Shown here: one piece after another, positions 1 to 6,080 of the stretch
Layout of the letters: each line of letters opens with the position of its first letter
How positions within the stretch are numbered: position 1 is the stretch's first letter
Assembly (NCBI GenBank): GCA_030642205.1
Contig: DAOWOF010000029.1
Coordinates: 1-15,423, forward strand
Origin: Desulfobacteraceae bacterium
Lineage (GTDB): Bacteria > Desulfobacterota > DSM-4660 > Desulfatiglandales > Desulfatiglandaceae
Direction: 5' to 3'
DNA length: 15,423 bases
Notes under the pieces: generated by a model
What the model was told of the DNA's origin: nothing
What the model saw: only the letters and a program-made list of their open reading frames with translations
Database searches by the model: none
Translations under genes and position numbers: made by a program

Positions 1-6
1 GTCATT

Positions 7-1167
7 TTGAAATTCTGGGAAATTGACCTCAAATGCCCAGTGGTCGGCATGTGCCTTACGTTTTCCGAGCAGAAACGGCTTCTTCGAAAAGCGGGATTTT
101 CGATTAAGATGAAAACTCCTTTTGAAATTCACGAGACGCTGCTAGCATATTCGGAGAAAGAAAACAGGTTGTCAAAGCGGATCGACAACATGCTTAATCG
201 CAAGTTTGGCGATGAGGCTGTTTCTCTGCTTGACCTTGATCATGAAGAGTTTATGTCGCATTGCAAAACCGCTTTTGAAACCGGAGATTGTATTGGTACC
301 CTTTGGGCCGCCGCTGCCAGGTCAGATCTGCCTGCTGAATACAGGAGAGAACTTTTTGGGATAATTCATATGGACATGCACTGGAGCGCCGAGCAGAATA
401 TCAAATTAAGGCAGGATTTAACCAGGCAAAAGAAAGAATTAAGCCGTATACGCCAAGGCATGAAGGAAGTAATTCGTGTCGGTAGAACACTTAAAAAGAA
501 AAATGAACAACTGAGATGGGATAAGACAGAGTTAAAGGCAAGGTTGGCTTCCTCGGAAGTTGAAAAAGCCAGATTTAAAGAGGAGCTTTCAGAATTAAAG
601 AGCCAGAACCTGGCTGTCAAGCTGGATGAAGAAAATCAAGGCCTGAAAAATGGATTGGATGCGTTATTTGGGGAATTAAAGGAAAAAAAAAGACAGGTAG
701 TTTCGCTTATAGAGCAGACAAAGCAGCTGTCGGCTGAACTTGAGAGACAAAGGGAAGAAAACAGGCGTATAAGAAAAGAAGCCCAAGAGATTATTGAAGA
801 GTTCTTCACTCTTAAACGCTGTGACGAAAATTGTCCGTCTTTTGATCTGTGTAAAAAACGTGTTTTGATAATCGGAGGCATTACCAGAATGGAATCCCTT
901 TACCGTCAACTTATTGAAGGCAACGGCGGTATATTTGACTATCATGATGGTTACATGAAGAGAGGCATTAAAAATCTTGAATGCCGTCTCAAGCGTGCTG
1001 ATATGGTGCTTTGTCCGGTTAACTGTAATAGCCATGCAGCCTGTTCTATCATAAAAAATCTGGGGAAAAAACATAAGAAGCCCGTACATATGCTTGCAAA
1101 TTCCAGCCTGAACGCCGTTTCACATGTGATTTGGAATGTCGATAAGGATCAGGTTACTCTTAATTAG
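7..1167 (+). CDS. DUF2325 protein with long coiled coil (5' end may lie outside the window)
   Basis: The C-terminal ~100 residues (about 284-378) match the DUF2325 pattern: a hydrophobic strand ending in GG-x-TR, then HDG, then a conserved VLCPVNCNSHAAC stretch and a closing SSL motif. Residues about 128-268 are rich in Lys, Glu, Gln and Leu with heptad spacing and should form a long coiled coil. Between them lies a small cysteine group (C272, C276, C282) that could bind metal. The N-terminal ~125 residues are not recognised. The first usable start in the window is a TTG at 7; the frame is open to base 1, so the true start may be upstream. DUF2325 proteins have no assigned biochemical role that I can state. 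The next gene follows 80 bp downstream on the same strand. Sure of the gene and the domain, unsure of start and function. Confidence 0.85.
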   Translation: MKFWEIDLKCPVVGMCLTFSEQKRLLRKAGFSIKMKTPFEIHETLLAYSEKENRLSKRIDNMLNRKFGDEAVSLLDLDHEEFMSHCKTAFETGDCIGTLWAAAARSDLPAEYRRELFGIIHMDMHWSAEQNIKLRQDLTRQKKELSRIRQGMKEVIRVGRTLKKKNEQLRWDKTELKARLASSEVEKARFKEELSELKSQNLAVKLDEENQGLKNGLDALFGELKEKKRQVVSLIEQTKQLSAELERQREENRRIRKEAQEIIEEFFTLKRCDENCPSFDLCKKRVLIIGGITRMESLYRQLIEGNGGIFDYHDGYMKRGIKNLECRLKRADMVLCPVNCNSHAACSIIKNLGKKHKKPVHMLANSSLNAVSHVIWNVDKDQVTLN

Positions 1168-1247
1168 TATCCAGTGAGCCCTAAGCAAAACAGATAGACT
1201 AGTGTCGTGTCATGTATCCAAACATAAAAATTCTTGGAGGAAAGAAT

Positions 1248-1601
1248 ATGGGCGTCAATTTTCAGGTTGAGTGTAAAAAAAGCAACGGTAACCTGCACTT
1301 GCAAACCAGGGGTGATTTTGATGGAAGTTCTGCATGGCAGTTAATCAATCTGCTTCATGAAAAAGACAACGGCAAAGGACGGATCTTTATCAACACCAAA
1401 AACTTACACAAGATATGCCCTTTCGGCTGCAGCACATTTAAAGACCAGGCCAAACAGACCAGGCTTCCAGTAAACCGGCTTTTTTTTAAAGGGGAAAAAG
1501 GATTTGAAATTGCGCCTACAGGGAGTAAAGTTATTGTGGCTTCTAAAAAGCACAAGTGCCACTGCAATGGAAATTGCGCGAATTGCCATTGCTCCAAATA
1601 A
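1248..1601 (+). CDS. small protein, possible STAS-like fold, with Cys/His-rich C-terminal tail
   Basis: A 117-residue protein. The ATG at 1248 was chosen because a strong Shine-Dalgarno (TTGGAGGAAAG, 1235-1245) sits just before it; an ATG at 1212 in the same frame has none. Residues 1-100 alternate short strands and a helix (DFDGSSAWQLINLL followed by RIFINTKNL), which resembles STAS/anti-sigma-antagonist domains, but this is a resemblance only and no phosphorylatable serine motif is clear. The last 17 residues hold five Cys and two His (C104, H105, C106, C110, C113, H114, C115), a spacing that suggests binding of zinc or another soft metal. Two more cysteines (C57, C61) lie in the core. It follows the DUF2325 gene on the same strand. 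Function unknown. Confidence 0.7.
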   Translation: MGVNFQVECKKSNGNLHLQTRGDFDGSSAWQLINLLHEKDNGKGRIFINTKNLHKICPFGCSTFKDQAKQTRLPVNRLFFKGEKGFEIAPTGSKVIVASKKHKCHCNGNCANCHCSK

Positions 1602-1695
1602 AACAAGCAGGATAGAGGATCTATTTAAAATAGCGCCTAAAAAGGTGAAGTGGATCCCCATGTCAAAACCAATTTTTACAGTCTACATTTTAGGG

Positions 1696-1713
1696 GGGGT
1701 ATTTTTATACCCC
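1696..1713. repeat. short perfect hairpin between convergent genes
   Basis: GGGGTAT (1696-1702) and ATACCCC (1707-1713) form a perfect 7-bp stem with a TTTT loop, preceded by three more Gs. It lies between the rightward gene ending at 1601 and the leftward transposase ending at 1793, so a shared transcription-termination role is possible. Neither side has the U-tract of a classical intrinsic terminator. The rest of 1602-1792 holds nothing I recognise. Confidence 0.4.
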
Positions 1714-1792
1714 ATAATATTATGCCGATGCCAGGTCGGAGGACAGGGCAAATGCCGGAATTAATCATTCCTTCCCGCCTAAATATGTCCAG

Positions 1793-2758
1793 TCAAACCT
1801 TTAATCGTAAAATAAGATTCTCATATCTTTTTATAATATTTCTATCCTTTTCAGACTGTTTCCGGAAACTGGACACAATCTTACTCACAGCTGAATACGT
1901 TAAACCAAACACATCCCCAATCTGCTGATTGCTAATCCCAGTATTCATTTTCAAATAAAATATCATCATGTCACGCTTTTCTTTTATATCTACAGGCAAA
2001 CGACCCTGCCCAGTTGACCTGGATACGTCACATCCGAGAATTGATGACACCTGTTTTTTTATCTTATCAGGATTTATATCTCGCCTGAGACGGTTATGTT
2101 GAGGCAGTTCCGCTTCCGATCGGTTCTTTAAAAACCGTGATTTAATCTGTTGAACAAATCGTTCTGAACCATATATAAGATCATGCCTGACGTCTTCCCA
2201 TATTTTGGCCTTTTTATCTGAATGCTTTTGAACTTTTAAACGATAAGAACGATGTTTATCCTTTGAATCGAACTGCGAAAGAATGAAGTCAGTTTTTAGC
2301 CAATCCGGCTTTTTTTTCTTGTAGGCGTATGCATTATAACTGCTCCAGGTATAATCGGCAAGCCGATCTGCAATACCTGCCCGCAGGGGATTCTGATGGA
2401 TATAAAGTGATAGCTGTAAAAGATAAGCCTCATTCTCAACGATTATACTTTTGAATCGACCTTGAAAAAGATGGCCGATTTGTCCATGTCGAATATTAAA
2501 CCGACGAGTATATGTGGATCCGATCCACTGCATGGTTTTTGAAAGGTTCGGTTCTATGGTTTTAAGCAGAAGATGATAATGGTTTCCCATCAAAACATAG
2601 GCATATAACTCGATTGAAAATCGTTCAGATGCCTCAATTAGAATTTTCAGAAAGATGTCTCTATCATTGTCATCCTCAAAAATGAGTTGCCGTTGATTGC
2701 CTCGGGACAGTACATGATATATGCCCCCTTTATATTCGATGCGCCATTGTCTTGCCAT
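1793..2758 (-). CDS. REP-associated tyrosine transposase (RAYT, Y1_Tnp/TnpA_REP family)
   Basis: A 321-residue single-strand DNA transposase-like protein of the Y1/HUH class. Visible motifs are an N-terminal YHVLSRGN segment, the HUH metal site GNHYHLLLK (H60, H62), the HLFQGRFKS segment (96-104), and the helix YIHQNPLRAG carrying the likely catalytic Y119. The C-terminal region (about 260-300) has a helix-turn-helix look (NQQIGDVFGLTYSAVSKI) like the DnaA-type domain often fused to these enzymes. The ATG at 2758 follows an AAAGGG Shine-Dalgarno; an upstream extension to 2812 would start at a TTG inside a repeat and is not favoured. The gene is intact. The last codons, including the TGA stop, overlap a short sequence that recurs inverted upstream of the gene, which supports a mobile or self-associated repeat unit. 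RAYTs are usually single-copy domesticated relatives of IS200/IS605 that act on nearby palindromes. Confidence 0.93.
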   Translation of the reverse strand: MARQWRIEYKGGIYHVLSRGNQRQLIFEDDNDRDIFLKILIEASERFSIELYAYVLMGNHYHLLLKTIEPNLSKTMQWIGSTYTRRFNIRHGQIGHLFQGRFKSIIVENEAYLLQLSLYIHQNPLRAGIADRLADYTWSSYNAYAYKKKKPDWLKTDFILSQFDSKDKHRSYRLKVQKHSDKKAKIWEDVRHDLIYGSERFVQQIKSRFLKNRSEAELPQHNRLRRDINPDKIKKQVSSILGCDVSRSTGQGRLPVDIKEKRDMMIFYLKMNTGISNQQIGDVFGLTYSAVSKIVSSFRKQSEKDRNIIKRYENLILRLKV

Positions 2759-2804
2759 ATGCCCTTTATTAAATGTTTGGCAGGAAAATGTCAAACAAAA
2801 ATCA

Positions 2805-2830
2805 CAGTTCAAGGTTTGACCCCGGTTATT
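2805..2830 (+). repeat. 26-bp tandem repeat, copy 1
   Basis: A 26-bp unit beginning CAGTTCAAGG and ending CCCGGTTATT, identical to the copy at 2832-2857 and separated from it by a single T. It lies directly upstream of the transposase and contains the AAGGTTTGAC core that is inverted at the 3' end of that gene. Confidence 0.9.
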
Positions 2831-2831
2831 T

Positions 2832-2857
2832 CAGTTCAAGGTTTGACCCCGGTTATT
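2832..2857 (+). repeat. 26-bp tandem repeat, copy 2
   Basis: Exact second copy of the unit at 2805-2830. Both contain the core that matches, inverted, the sequence over the stop codon of the transposase gene. Confidence 0.9.
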
Positions 2858-2938
2858 CTCCAATTATTTTTATGATTTTCTTTGCCTTAATTTTATCAAT
2901 CTGATTAAATACCAGAAAATTTAAATAGGAGATGGATT

Positions 2939-4018
2939 TTGGATAAACTGTCAGAGAAGATTCAGTTGAAAGATAAAGAGGTAAAGACAATAAGAGTAGA
3001 ATGCCCAAAATGCCATAGTGCATTCCATATCCCGGATTCCAGGATACCTGTGGACAAAGGGATTGTCTTTCCATGTCCCTCCTGCAAAGAAGGGCTTATC
3101 AGAGCTCATAAACCAAATCCTATTAAAGTTATTAAGACAGTCAAGCAAAATATCAAAAAACTATCTACAGGCCTGGAACTAAAGAAAAAAATTCTAATTA
3201 AAATGAAGGCCTTGCCAGCTATGCCGGCAATTATTTTAAAGGCCCGTAGTATTATTGGTGACCCCAATTCAGGATTGAAAGAACTAGCTGGTTTGATCGA
3301 AACCGATCAATCTATTGCCAGCAGGGCCTTGATACTGGCCAACTCTGCATATTATGGCCTGCCCGGTAAGGTTTCTTCTATCCGGCATGCCTGTGTTATG
3401 TTAGGTTTCCACAGGCTGGGAGAATTAATTAATATCGCTGCTACTTCCAATCTTATGGGGAGAGCTTTAACAGGTTACGGGGCTGAATCCGGTGTCCTTT
3501 GGCGCCATGCCCTTTCGGTGGCTATTGGAGCCACCATTATAGCAGAGGATAAGTATCCCTACTTGGTTAATGATGCTCAGGTTTCAGGACTATTGCATGA
3601 TGCAGGAAAAATTATGCTGGATCCTTACATAAAAGAGAGAAAAAATGAATTTAAAGAATTTATGAGTGATGGTCTGAAAACCTTCCTTGAGGCAGAAAAA
3701 GTAATCCTCGGATTTGATCACTCAGATATAGCTTCGGATATCTGCAAAAGTTGGGGCCTTCCACCAGCAATATCAATTGCGATAAAATATCACCATAACC
3801 CGGGAGCTTCAAATGGCGATACATTAGCATATATCATCCATATGGCTGATGCCATATCCATGATGAGTGATATGGGTATAGGAGTTGATGATGTCCTCTA
3901 TGAGATGGATAAAAAATCAATGGAATTCCTGGGAATGGAGGATGTGGATATTAGTAAAATCATGAAGGAAGTTGTAACACGAGTTAATAAGATAACTGAA
4001 GATTATATGGAAATTTAA
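2939..4018 (+). CDS. zinc-ribbon (MJ0042-type) plus HDOD domain protein
   Basis: A 359-residue likely signalling protein. The N-terminus carries a two-CxxC zinc ribbon (C22, C25, C46, C49) with the spacing and FHIPDSRIP segment typical of the MJ0042 zinc-finger family. After a basic linker, residues about 85-285 form an HDOD domain, the output module related to HD phosphohydrolases: LPAMPAIILKA, then DQSIASRALILANSAYYG, then LLHDAGKIML, then IAIKYHHNP. HDOD proteins are usually taken as non-catalytic regulators in signalling or motility; no receiver or GGDEF domain is attached here. The start is a TTG at 2939 with AGGAG at 2927-2931; the nearby ATG at 2932 meets a stop after four codons, so TTG is the better start. 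It stands alone between the transposase and a tRNA. No specific partner can be inferred. Confidence 0.9.
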   Translation: MDKLSEKIQLKDKEVKTIRVECPKCHSAFHIPDSRIPVDKGIVFPCPSCKEGLIRAHKPNPIKVIKTVKQNIKKLSTGLELKKKILIKMKALPAMPAIILKARSIIGDPNSGLKELAGLIETDQSIASRALILANSAYYGLPGKVSSIRHACVMLGFHRLGELINIAATSNLMGRALTGYGAESGVLWRHALSVAIGATIIAEDKYPYLVNDAQVSGLLHDAGKIMLDPYIKERKNEFKEFMSDGLKTFLEAEKVILGFDHSDIASDICKSWGLPPAISIAIKYHHNPGASNGDTLAYIIHMADAISMMSDMGIGVDDVLYEMDKKSMEFLGMEDVDISKIMKEVVTRVNKITEDYMEI

Positions 4019-4049
4019 TTGGGAGGGTAAATAATACGCAAGAAAAAAA

Positions 4050-4136
4050 TGGTGCCGAAGGCGAGACTTGAACTCGCACGAACTTACATTCACTAGACCC
4101 TGAACCTAGCGCGTCTACCAATTCCGCCACTTCGGC
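4050..4136 (-). tRNA. tRNA-Leu (anticodon CAG)
   Basis: Read on the minus strand from 4136: acceptor GCCGAAG pairs with CTTCGGC, the D-arm contains GGAATTGGTAGACGCG, and the anticodon arm is CTAGG-TTCAGGG-TCTAG with anticodon CAG. A long variable arm of the class II (Leu) type follows, then a T-arm with GTTCAAGTC, and the CCA end is encoded (4050-4052). Length 87 nt. The TGTCAA at 4197-4202 would be a perfect -35 (TTGACA) for this strand, but no good -10 lies at the right distance. Confidence 0.96.
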
Positions 4137-4181
4137 AATGAAAAGAAACTTGATTTATTTTATTTAATCTACTACATTCCA

Positions 4182-4197
4182 ATATATATATATATAT
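4182..4197. repeat. (AT)8 dinucleotide run in an AT-rich spacer
   Basis: Sixteen bases of strict AT alternation within the very AT-rich 251-bp gap between the tRNA and ribF. It is probably part of the tRNA upstream region; no further function can be shown. Confidence 0.6.
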
Positions 4198-4257
4198 GTC
4201 AATTATTAATTCTACTTTTTTAAAAAAACTGATTTTTTTACGACTTTTAGAAAAAAA

Positions 4258-4285
4258 TTGACAAGACCAGGGCAAGATGTATTAA
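4258..4285 (+). promoter_or_regulatory. candidate sigma-70 promoter for ribF
   Basis: A perfect TTGACA (4258-4263) is followed after 16 bp by TATTAA (4280-4285), a weak -10. It points at ribF, about 100 bp downstream. This is based on consensus matching only, and the spacing is slightly short. Confidence 0.3.
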
Positions 4286-4387
4286 CAAATTTCACTTAAG
4301 AAACAAAAAATATTTCATTCAAGATCTGCTTGAATTACTGGTTGGATCATTTTTTCTAAACTTGTAGCAATAGATTCTGTTTAACTA

Positions 4388-5326
4388 ATGAACATTTATC
4401 ATGATCTGAAACAGCTTAAAAAACCCCTGAGGAATCCCGTCTTGACCATAGGGAATTTTGATGGTGTTCATAAAGCGCACCTCACCCTTTTTAATTTGGT
4501 GAAAGAAAGAAGCAGCCTGATCTCCGGTCAGTCAGTGGTCATGACCTTCGAGCCTCATCCTGTCAAAATAATGTCTCCTGAAAATGCTCCTCCTTTGATT
4601 ACTCCCATACAGCAAAAATTAAGATTGATCAACACAGCTGGAATGGATGTAATTCTATGCCTCCCTTTTAACAAAGAATTTGCTGCTATCACTGCCAGGG
4701 ATTTCGTGCGGAAGATTCTAATAGAACAGCTTGAGGTCAAAGAACTTGTGGTGGGCTATGATTATACCTTTGGCTCTTGTCGAGGAGGGAATATAGAACT
4801 CTTGCACTCAATGGGGAAACAATATGGATTCCGAGTTCATATTATTCCTCCCGTTATGATTGATGATATTGTGGTATCCAGTACATCCATAAGAAGACTT
4901 GTCAAAGATGGAAATCTTGATGATGCTAAAAAATTATTGGGCCGCAATTACCAGGTATGCGGAACAGTTATTCAGGGTAAAAACAGGGGTGGGCGACTTT
5001 TAGGCTTTCCAACTGCCAATCTCAGGCTTATAGATGAATTAACACCAAAATCAGGGGTCTATGCTGTAAAAGTATTAATTGATGGGGAGATATATAATGG
5101 TCTAACCAATATTGGTTTTAATCCAACATTTGGCAAAAATCCCTTCTCCGTTGAAACCCATATATTGGATTTCGCCAAAGACCTGTTGGGCAGAATAATA
5201 AAGGTCGTTTTTATTGAACGGCTAAGGGATGAAAAGGCCTTTGAATCGATTGAAGACCTGACACGCCAAATTAGTCAAGACATTATCAAAGCAAGAGAAA
5301 TTTTTCAGATCAGGCATAGAGGCTGA
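4388..5326 (+). CDS. ribF: bifunctional riboflavin kinase / FAD synthetase RibF
   Basis: A 312-residue protein, the usual length for RibF. It phosphorylates riboflavin to FMN and adenylylates FMN to FAD. The N-terminal FAD-synthetase domain shows the nucleotidyltransferase signature TIGNFDGVHKAH (20-31; the usual HxGH appears here as HKAH) and SSTSIRRLV (164-172). The C-terminal flavokinase domain (about 183-305) shows GFPTANL (206-212), SGVYAV, TNIGFNPTFG and VETHILDF. No clear Shine-Dalgarno precedes the ATG at 4388, but the conserved domain begins right after it. It lies upstream of a flavoprotein-rich gene cluster but is separated from it by 750 bp, so co-regulation is not shown. Confidence 0.96.
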   Translation: MNIYHDLKQLKKPLRNPVLTIGNFDGVHKAHLTLFNLVKERSSLISGQSVVMTFEPHPVKIMSPENAPPLITPIQQKLRLINTAGMDVILCLPFNKEFAAITARDFVRKILIEQLEVKELVVGYDYTFGSCRGGNIELLHSMGKQYGFRVHIIPPVMIDDIVVSSTSIRRLVKDGNLDDAKKLLGRNYQVCGTVIQGKNRGGRLLGFPTANLRLIDELTPKSGVYAVKVLIDGEIYNGLTNIGFNPTFGKNPFSVETHILDFAKDLLGRIIKVVFIERLRDEKAFESIEDLTRQISQDIIKAREIFQIRHRG

Positions 5327-5485
5327 ATCATCCATTGATTTTTCCAGGCAATAAAAAACAATCTTTTTCCCAACTGTCTAGCTCATAACGCCTGCATTGC
5401 TTTTAATCCATCAGTCAGTAAATAAAAAAACAAGTGACATTTGATATTTTTTTTATTATAAGCGTACAAAATCGTATTTCTTAGT

Positions 5486-5576
5486 AACTATTCAGCGGAT
5501 ATCCATCTCAACAGGTTTAATCAGATCATACCTGCTGCGTGTCTGAAATCAGTATCCTTGGAATAGCTGAATAGTT
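5486..5576. repeat. 11-bp inverted repeat pair, about 90 bp apart
   Basis: AACTATTCAGC at 5486-5496 is exactly complementary to GCTGAATAGTT at 5566-5576. The interval contains a GGATATCC palindrome but no gene. It may be the remnant of a small mobile element. Confidence 0.45.
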
Positions 5577-5820
5577 CATAGCTTAAGGATATCAATACTA
5601 ATGATTCCGGTTTAGTGGCCCTGTAAAAAATCAGATCCAGCAAATACAAGATATTGTGCCTGCAATGAAAAAAGATCTGCGTTTCGTAGATATCTGCAAG
5701 CACCTCCAGTGACTTTTTTTTTACGGTGCCATCAAATTCGAATCTATACCCCGGAAACTTATAAATCGAGTTTTTTCGGTGAGCAATGAGCATAAAGAGC
5801 AAGGCATAAAGGCTCGTCAT
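5521..5820 (-). CDS. doubtful hypothetical ORF (99 codons)
   Basis: The frame begins with ATG and encodes a hydrophobic N-terminus (TSLYALLFMLIAH) followed by a mixed region. It has no ribosome-binding site and no recognised domain, runs opposite to its neighbours, and includes one arm of an inverted repeat. I keep it only so that the gap is documented; it is more likely non-coding. Confidence 0.15.
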   Translation of the reverse strand: MTSLYALLFMLIAHRKNSIYKFPGYRFEFDGTVKKKSLEVLADIYETQIFFHCRHNILYLLDLIFYRATKPESLVLISLSYELFSYSKDTDFRHAAGMI

Positions 5821-5837
5821 ATAGGTTTTCAGATAAT

Positions 5838-5926
5838 TAATTTCACAAGGCTAGAGGGAGAAATCCGAGTAAGTCGTACAGATTCGTACGTCGTAGAGGA
5901 TTCCGACCGATAACGCAGTGAAATTA
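5838..5926. repeat. 89-bp sequence with 9-bp terminal inverted repeats
   Basis: TAATTTCAC (5838-5846) is matched by GTGAAATTA (5918-5926). Inside, CGTAC-AGATTC-GTACG forms a small second hairpin. The composition (many CG steps) differs from the AT-rich flanks. It may be a short interspersed repeat; copies elsewhere cannot be tested here. Confidence 0.45.
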
Positions 5927-5959
5927 TTTAGCTGAAGTTCTATAGCTGGCTATTACGAG

Positions 5960-5985
5960 CCTGAACAACGCACATGATGTTCAGG
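5960..5985. repeat. perfect 8-bp stem hairpin
   Basis: CCTGAACA (5960-5967) pairs with TGTTCAGG (5978-5985) around a 10-nt loop, about 100 bp upstream of the membrane cytochrome gene. It could be an operator or structural element. There is no T-tract, so it is not a typical terminator. Confidence 0.45.
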
Positions 5986-6020
5986 GCCATTGAAAAACCG
6001 CAATTTATGAACTTTCGAGG

Positions 6021-6026
6021 TATAAT
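6021..6026 (+). promoter_or_regulatory. candidate -10 element ahead of the Hdr/Nuo-like cluster
   Basis: An exact TATAAT, 55 bp before the first gene of the cluster. No acceptable -35 sits 15-19 bp upstream, so an activator or another sigma factor may be needed, or the match is chance. A GGAGG/CCTCC mini-hairpin (6046-6060) lies in the leader just before the ribosome-binding AGGGG. Confidence 0.3.
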
Positions 6027-6080
6027 ATAAATATCCTGTAAAATGGGAGGATCAGCCTCCGCTTATAGGGGAATTCATAC

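Larger units (their letters stand above)
1792..2857. mobile_element. RAYT unit bounded by inverted copies of a 13-nt motif
   Basis: GTCAAACCTTTAA at 1792-1804 recurs in inverted orientation as TTCAAGGTTTGAC at 2808-2820 and again at 2835-2847, with one mismatch in 13 positions. These bracket the leftward transposase gene. Element limits are inferred from these repeats only; no target-site duplication was identified. Confidence 0.55.
5327..6080. other. 754-bp stretch without a convincing gene, rich in inverted repeats
   Basis: No open frame here looks like a known family. A leftward 99-codon frame (5820 to 5521) has no Shine-Dalgarno and no recognisable motif; it may be a decayed or chance frame. 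Three inverted-repeat structures are seen (5486-5576, 5838-5926, 5960-5985), and the last ~60 bases carry a TATAAT and the ribosome-binding site of the membrane cytochrome gene. The segment 5327-5480 is AT-rich with nothing recognised. Confidence 0.6.

Noticed and set aside
1504..1928. Overlapping rightward frames of 86 and 92 codons in the gap after the small Cys-tail protein
   Set aside because: They overlap the real gene or the transposase end, have no ribosome-binding site and no domain.
2759..2812. 18-codon N-terminal extension of the transposase
   Set aside because: It would start at a TTG inside the tandem repeat; the ATG at 2758 has a Shine-Dalgarno and matches the usual N-terminus of the family.
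2805..2857. Two identical 26-bp units as a possible CRISPR remnant
   Set aside because: They are separated by a single base, so there is no spacer, and the core recurs inverted at the transposase end, which fits a transposon-related repeat.
4093..4275. Leftward 60-codon open frame
   Set aside because: Its C-terminal half lies across the tRNA-Leu gene (the familiar GGIGRRARFRV artefact of reading a tRNA as protein).
6008..6018. 11-mer ATGAACTTTCG shared with the minus strand of the mobile element near 15150
   Set aside because: A match of this length is expected many times by chance in 15 kb and the surrounding bases do not align.
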